Shown: positions 60,000 through 64,000 of the stretch, piece after piece
Layout: each line of letters begins with the position of its first letter
Numbering within the stretch: position 1 is the first letter of the stretch
The notes under the pieces: generated by a model
The model's input: the letters and a program-made list of their open reading frames with translations, nothing else
Databases searched by the model: none
What the model was told of the DNA's origin: nothing
Made by a program: the position numbers and the translations under genes
NCBI RefSeq assembly: GCF_000271305.1
Contig: NZ_AKGD01000001.1
Span: 1,426,001 to 1,490,000, forward strand
DNA: 64,000 nt
Source of the DNA: Hydrocarboniphaga effusa AP103
GTDB taxonomy: Bacteria; Pseudomonadota; Gammaproteobacteria; Nevskiales; Nevskiaceae
Reading direction: 5' to 3'

Positions 60000-62750
60000 A
60001 TGATTCCGGCTTTTGATTCAGAGGCTGCACCGCAGCAGGTGCGCTCACTTTTCGCACTGTCGTCGTTCCTTATCGCGATGTTCGGCATGCTCGCGGGCAG
60101 CAGTCTGCTCGCGACGCATGCGCGCGCAGCCGACGTGGCTTCCGACGCCAACGAGGCTGCAGTCGAGTCCGCCGACGAGGCCGGCGTCGACAAGCTGGAG
60201 GTTGCCGCCGTGGAAGAAGTGTCCGCCGCCATCGTCGCGGATGCGGACATCGCCACGGTGGTCGTGAACACGCGCAACCGGCTCGAGAAGCTGCAGGACG
60301 TTCCGGTTTCGGTCTCGGTGGTCGAAGGCACTGAACTCACTCGCCTGATCGCCACCGACATGAGCACGATCACGCAGCGCGCTGCGAACATTTCGTGGAA
60401 CCAGGGCAACTCGCGCACGAGCAGCCTGTCGATTCGCGGCATCGGCAAGCAGGCGCAGACCGATGCGCAGGATCCGAGCGTCGGCATCATCGTCGACGGC
60501 CTCGCCTACGCCTACAACCCGCTGTCGAGCTTCGACTTCACCGACATCGAAGCGGTGGAAGTCACGCGTGGCCCGCAAGGCACGCTGCTCGGCAAGAACG
60601 CGACGCTCGGCGTGCTGAACATTCGCACGCGCAGGCCGTCGTTCACGCCGGACGCCTACTACTCGATCGCACTCGGTCAGAACGACCGCGTGATCGGTAT
60701 CGCGGCGGGCGGCGGACCGATCGTCGCCGACAAGCTGGCCTGGCGCGGCGCGTTCTCGGTCGACAAGGGCGATGGCGATTACTCCAACGCCTACAACGAG
60801 GATTTCAGCTACAAGAACAAGGACAACGTCTCGGGCCGCGTGCAGTTCCTCTACACGCCGACGGACAATTTCGATGCGCTGCTCAAGCTCGAACTGCAGC
60901 CGCGCCATGCCGAGTTCTACAACGGCTGGGTGTTCTACAAGCCGACGCCGGCCACGTACTCGGACGGCACACCGACCAACCTCAATACCGATGCCTCGAC
61001 TCGACTGGCGCGGCGCTGGTTCCGGCAGGACACGCAGTACAGCTACGAGCGCGATTACCTCAACAGCAAGCATGTGAATCTCGATGCCCAGCAGCCGCTC
61101 GTGACCTCGAGCCGCGGCGCGACCGCGACGCTGAACTGGCGTTTCGGTGAGCACACGCTGACCTCGGTCTCGGGTTACAAGGACTTCTACTTCCAGGCCC
61201 GCAACGACGAAGGCACGCCGTTCGATGCGAGCAAGAACGGTGGCGGCCACGTCGAATATGACCAGATCAGCCAGGAGCTGCGCTTGAGTTCACCGGTCGG
61301 AGGCGCTTTCGACTATCAGGCCGGCGTCTACTTCCTCAAGACCTCCAACGATTACGATTCGGGAAGTGGTTACGGCTCCGATGCGGGTGCATGGTTCGCG
61401 ACACCCACGCAGTACGATCTGCTCGACAAGAACAGCAATGGCCGCTACCTGATGGAGAACTCTCTCAACGGCCTCAACCAGAAGCCGCTGCAGAAGATTC
61501 GCAACGAGACGGCTGCGGTGTTCGGCCAGACCAATTGGCACATCAGCGAGCCGCTCACGCTGACCACAGGCCTGCGCTTCACCCAGGAGAACCGTCGCAA
61601 CCGTGTCAGCAAGCTCGTTTACAGCAATGGCTATGGCTCGGAACTCAACCCCGTACAGGTCAACGGCGTACAGCTCGGCGGCTTTGCAACCAACTCGAAC
61701 GGAAGACTGACCGATAACGCCAACTCCGCCGAACAGCTTGCGCTGGCTGACGCCACCGCCAACAAGTATTTCGGCGTCGCCAGCTATAACGATCTCAGCG
61801 ACGAGCAGTTCAGGCAGATCGCCGCCGCCAAAGCGATTCGCCAGTCGCAGATCGGGGTGCTTTGGAACGAAGTCGAAGGCGAGACGTTCAAGGAAGTGCA
61901 ACCCACCTACATCATCAGCCCGAGCTACAAGATCAACGAGCAGGTGACGACGTATCTCTCGTATCAGTACGGTGAGAAGGCCGGCATCGCGCAGGTCACC
62001 AACGGCTATTCGAACCTCGCCAAGCCTGAAAAGAACAGCTCCTACGAAATCGGCATCAAGACCGCGTTGCTCGACAACACGCTGACCTTCAATGCCGACG
62101 TGTTCCTGGCCGACATCGACGACTACCAGCAGGCCGTCTTCGTTCTGGACGAATACACCAGCAACCTCAACCCCAACAATCCGCCGACGTACATCTCAGC
62201 CACCGGCAATGCGGACAAAGTCAGGACCAAGGGCGTGGAGATCGATGCGTTCTACAGCGGTATCCAGAACACCACGATCCGCTTCTCGGGCGCTTACAAC
62301 GATGCGTACTACAGGAAGTTCACGAACCTGGGCCAGCCTCCCGAAGTCAACCTGAACCCGGTCGCCCCGCCCGGTCAGCCCGCTCTGCCTGCACTTCCGC
62401 GCTATCGCGACGTCAGCGGCCAGAACCTGCCGGGTGCCGCCAAGTGGACCGGCAACGTCGGCATCGACTATCGCCTGCCGATCCTGAACGACAAGGAGCT
62501 GCACCTGAGCGGCAACTATGCGTACACGAGCCGCTACAACTCGGACATCACGCTGTCGAGCTACGGCTGGACCAAGGCCTACGGCATCGCCGATGCGGCG
62601 ATCGGCGTCGGCACGCGTGACGGGCGCTTCGAAGCGAGCCTCATCGCCAAGAACGTGTTCGACGAGGATCAGTCGCAGGTCATCACCTGGAACAGCTGGA
62701 TTCCGGTTCCGGAGCGCTGGCTCGGCGTGGTCTTCACCGGCAGGCTCTGA
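60000..62750 (+). CDS. TonB-dependent receptor
   Basis: 916 residues from ATG 60000 (GAGGA upstream). The signal peptide ends near ARAADV, followed by an Ala/Glu/Asp-rich linker and the TonB box IATVVVNTRNR. The plug contains VTRGPQGTLLGKNATLG. The barrel ends RWLGVVFTGRL. A paralog of 48320-51250 with matching loop sequences (YKPTPATYSDG, ARNDEGTPFD). The ligand is unknown. Confidence 0.92.
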   Translation: MIPAFDSEAAPQQVRSLFALSSFLIAMFGMLAGSSLLATHARAADVASDANEAAVESADEAGVDKLEVAAVEEVSAAIVADADIATVVVNTRNRLEKLQDVPVSVSVVEGTELTRLIATDMSTITQRAANISWNQGNSRTSSLSIRGIGKQAQTDAQDPSVGIIVDGLAYAYNPLSSFDFTDIEAVEVTRGPQGTLLGKNATLGVLNIRTRRPSFTPDAYYSIALGQNDRVIGIAAGGGPIVADKLAWRGAFSVDKGDGDYSNAYNEDFSYKNKDNVSGRVQFLYTPTDNFDALLKLELQPRHAEFYNGWVFYKPTPATYSDGTPTNLNTDASTRLARRWFRQDTQYSYERDYLNSKHVNLDAQQPLVTSSRGATATLNWRFGEHTLTSVSGYKDFYFQARNDEGTPFDASKNGGGHVEYDQISQELRLSSPVGGAFDYQAGVYFLKTSNDYDSGSGYGSDAGAWFATPTQYDLLDKNSNGRYLMENSLNGLNQKPLQKIRNETAAVFGQTNWHISEPLTLTTGLRFTQENRRNRVSKLVYSNGYGSELNPVQVNGVQLGGFATNSNGRLTDNANSAEQLALADATANKYFGVASYNDLSDEQFRQIAAAKAIRQSQIGVLWNEVEGETFKEVQPTYIISPSYKINEQVTTYLSYQYGEKAGIAQVTNGYSNLAKPEKNSSYEIGIKTALLDNTLTFNADVFLADIDDYQQAVFVLDEYTSNLNPNNPPTYISATGNADKVRTKGVEIDAFYSGIQNTTIRFSGAYNDAYYRKFTNLGQPPEVNLNPVAPPGQPALPALPRYRDVSGQNLPGAAKWTGNVGIDYRLPILNDKELHLSGNYAYTSRYNSDITLSSYGWTKAYGIADAAIGVGTRDGRFEASLIAKNVFDEDQSQVITWNSWIPVPERWLGVVFTGRL

Positions 62751-62762
62751 GCATCAGTTCAA

Positions 62763-62806
62763 AAGAAAACCCCGGCGCGATGCTCTCGCGCCGGGGTTTT
62801 CTTTTT
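62763..62806 (+). terminator. Strong terminator of the last TonB receptor
   Basis: A perfect 18-bp stem (62763-62780 with 62786-62803) and a 5-base loop. The stem ends in T-rich sequence and TTT follows. Confidence 0.95.
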
Positions 62807-62843
62807 GTGCCTTGCGGCTGTTTCTTACAGCTGTGGTTCCGCT

Positions 62844-63587
62844 TCAGTAGAGCTCGCCCGAAGAACCCTGCGGCGCATGCAGAACGATCCAGGCCAGCAG
62901 CGCCGACAGCGCCAGTACGATCACGAGTGCGAGCCACCAGCGCGAGGAGCGGATTTCATCGCTGGCTGCGATCTGCGCCGCCGGCTTGCGACCGGTGATC
63001 ATCGCGCGAACCAGGTTGTCCTTCTTGAGCACCACGTGCACGAGCACGGCGATCACGTGCAGCGCCACCGCGGCGGCGATCCAGTAGAACAGCTGCCGAT
63101 GCCAGGACGTCAGCTTGAGCGCCAGCGCATCGCTGACGTAGCCGTAGAGCGGACCGACGTTGAAGATCTCGTCATTGGTGAACAGCCCGAACACCGACTG
63201 CACGAGCAAGGACGCGAGCAGCGCGATCACCATCAGCGCGCCGAGCGGATTGTGCCCGGGCGTGTGCTGCTCGCGATTGCGCAGCGTCGCGCGCGTGTAG
63301 CGCCAGGTGCTCACGGGCCCGCGCACGAAGTTCCAGAAGCGCGCATGCCGCGTGCCGACGAGCCCCCAGACGATGCGAAACGCAACGAGCACGATGACCG
63401 CGTAGCCGCACCACAGATGCACCGTGAAATACTCGATGCCGGCGCGATTGCTCACATAGGCGCCGATGAAGGCGAGCGCGAGGCTCCAGTGGAACACGCG
63501 CACCGGCAGGTCCCAGACTTTGCGTGTCGCCTGCTGCGAGCGTGCGGTTTCTTCGATGGTTTGACCGATGCGGTCGTCGATGCTCAT
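62844..63587 (-). CDS. Cytochrome b561-type membrane protein
   Basis: 247 residues with five hydrophobic segments. It begins with the family's VWDLPVRVFHWSLALAF (a His haem ligand). Further His residues lie in FTVHLWCGY and in SWHRQLFYWIAAAVALHVIAVLVH. This bacterial cytochrome b accepts electrons from a periplasmic cytochrome and passes them to quinone, or the reverse. The cytochrome c' gene just upstream (35 bases) is its likely partner, as is common for these pairs. Confidence 0.92.
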   Translation of the reverse strand: MSIDDRIGQTIEETARSQQATRKVWDLPVRVFHWSLALAFIGAYVSNRAGIEYFTVHLWCGYAVIVLVAFRIVWGLVGTRHARFWNFVRGPVSTWRYTRATLRNREQHTPGHNPLGALMVIALLASLLVQSVFGLFTNDEIFNVGPLYGYVSDALALKLTSWHRQLFYWIAAAVALHVIAVLVHVVLKKDNLVRAMITGRKPAAQIAASDEIRSSRWWLALVIVLALSALLAWIVLHAPQGSSGELY

Positions 63588-63622
63588 TGCGTTTTCTCCA
63601 CGTGCAGCCCAATCAACTCATG

Positions 63623-64000
63623 TCATTCGGAAGCCTTGTACGAGTCGTGGCAGGCCTTGCAGGTCTTGTTGAGCGCGACGTACTGCGTCTTCACGCCGGC
63701 TTCGTCGCCCGCTTGGGCGAGCTTGGCGAGTTCGTTGGCGGCCTTGGCGAAATCCGCATCGAGTTCGGAAAAGCGCTTGCTCTCACTGAACACTTCGGCT
63801 TTGGCACTCGTCTCGTGCCAGCCACGGGTTTTCTCGGTGCCCGCGGCGAACAGCTTCGGCAGGCCGGAGTTGGCGACCGCGGCGAGCGTAGATGCGGCCT
63901 GCGCGACCTCGGCCTTGTCGTAGCTGCCGGTGACGGAGGCCTTGATGCGCGCCGAGTTCCAGGCCACCACCTGATACGCGGACTGCCGCCATTTGACGAG
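63623..64000 (-). CDS. Cytochrome c' (copy 2, N-terminus beyond window)
   Basis: Open from the right edge (126 codons visible, stop included). Helical cytochrome c' with RIKASVTGSYDKAEVAQAA, LPKLFAAGTEK and a C-terminal CKACH haem motif followed by YKASE. The first helix and signal peptide lie beyond 64000. It pairs with the cytochrome b gene downstream. Distinct from the copy at 56947. Confidence 0.9.
   Translation of the reverse strand, partial: LVKWRQSAYQVVAWNSARIKASVTGSYDKAEVAQAASTLAAVANSGLPKLFAAGTEKTRGWHETSAKAEVFSESKRFSELDADFAKAANELAKLAQAGDEAGVKTQYVALNKTCKACHDSYKASE

Overview
The window is high-GC DNA from a Gram-negative proteobacterium, most likely a gammaproteobacterium of the Xanthomonadales/Nevskiales type. 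The support is TonB-dependent receptors, an LpxO-like lipid A hydroxylase, PedF-like cytochromes, a two-cysteine OhrR with Ohr, and sigma-54 promoters. The exact genus cannot be read from the sequence. Coding density is high. I see no tRNA, rRNA, CRISPR array or complete insertion sequence.

Positions 1-9.4 kb hold ordinary scattered genes: a metallophosphoesterase (cut by the left edge), an Fe-S photolyase, an acetyltransferase, an LpxO-like hydroxylase, an RNase T2, a thiolase and a phosphatase. An ECF42-type sigma factor follows with its DGPF/YCII partner. Positions 9.4-11.1 kb hold two damaged genes, a frameshifted PhnB-like protein and a Fic protein with an internal stop. From 11.2 to 13.6 kb a GMC oxidoreductase and its Tat-exported small subunit are separated by a 254-bp segment with 21-bp terminal inverted repeats.

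Positions 13.9-36.7 kb form a large PQQ-alcohol oxidation region. It contains a TonB receptor, a beta-propeller protein, a lone PqqD-like protein, a sigma-54 activator, two response-regulator/histidine-kinase pairs and a porin. It also has two quinoprotein alcohol dehydrogenases. One (28.4-30.3 kb, minus) has the Asp-x-Ser signature of calcium enzymes. The other (31.6-33.4 kb, plus) has the Asp-x-Asp signature of lanthanide enzymes. Each is followed by PedF-type cytochromes c. The lanthanide-type gene is also followed by an XoxJ-like binding protein, a SoxYZ-like carrier and a zinc hydrolase of the quinoprotein relay type.

A 578-bp inverted-repeat element (36.7-37.3 kb) closes that region. 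Next come a small membrane protein, ohrR/ohr, a TDT transporter and a LysR regulator. A six-gene minus-strand run (45.2 to 41.1 kb) joins a flavocytochrome c sulfide dehydrogenase-like pair to a MotA/ExbB-like channel, a TolR-like protein with a large periplasmic domain, a membrane protein and a lipoprotein. A MerR regulator and copper-type P-ATPase follow. Positions 48.3-64.0 kb carry three large TonB receptors interleaved with exported proteins (dienelactone hydrolase, SMP-30 propeller, two cytochromes c', redoxin, rhodanese-like, cupin, cytochrome b).

The unifying observation is a set of about twelve sigma-54 (-24/-12) promoter matches with exact spacing, spread over 16-60 kb and placed just upstream of functionally matching genes. 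The window also encodes one sigma-54 activator, and a palindrome of the form TGTGTCA-N4-TGACACA occurs near two of the promoters. I infer a locus-wide sigma-54 regulon that links alcohol oxidation, outer-membrane uptake and periplasmic electron transfer.
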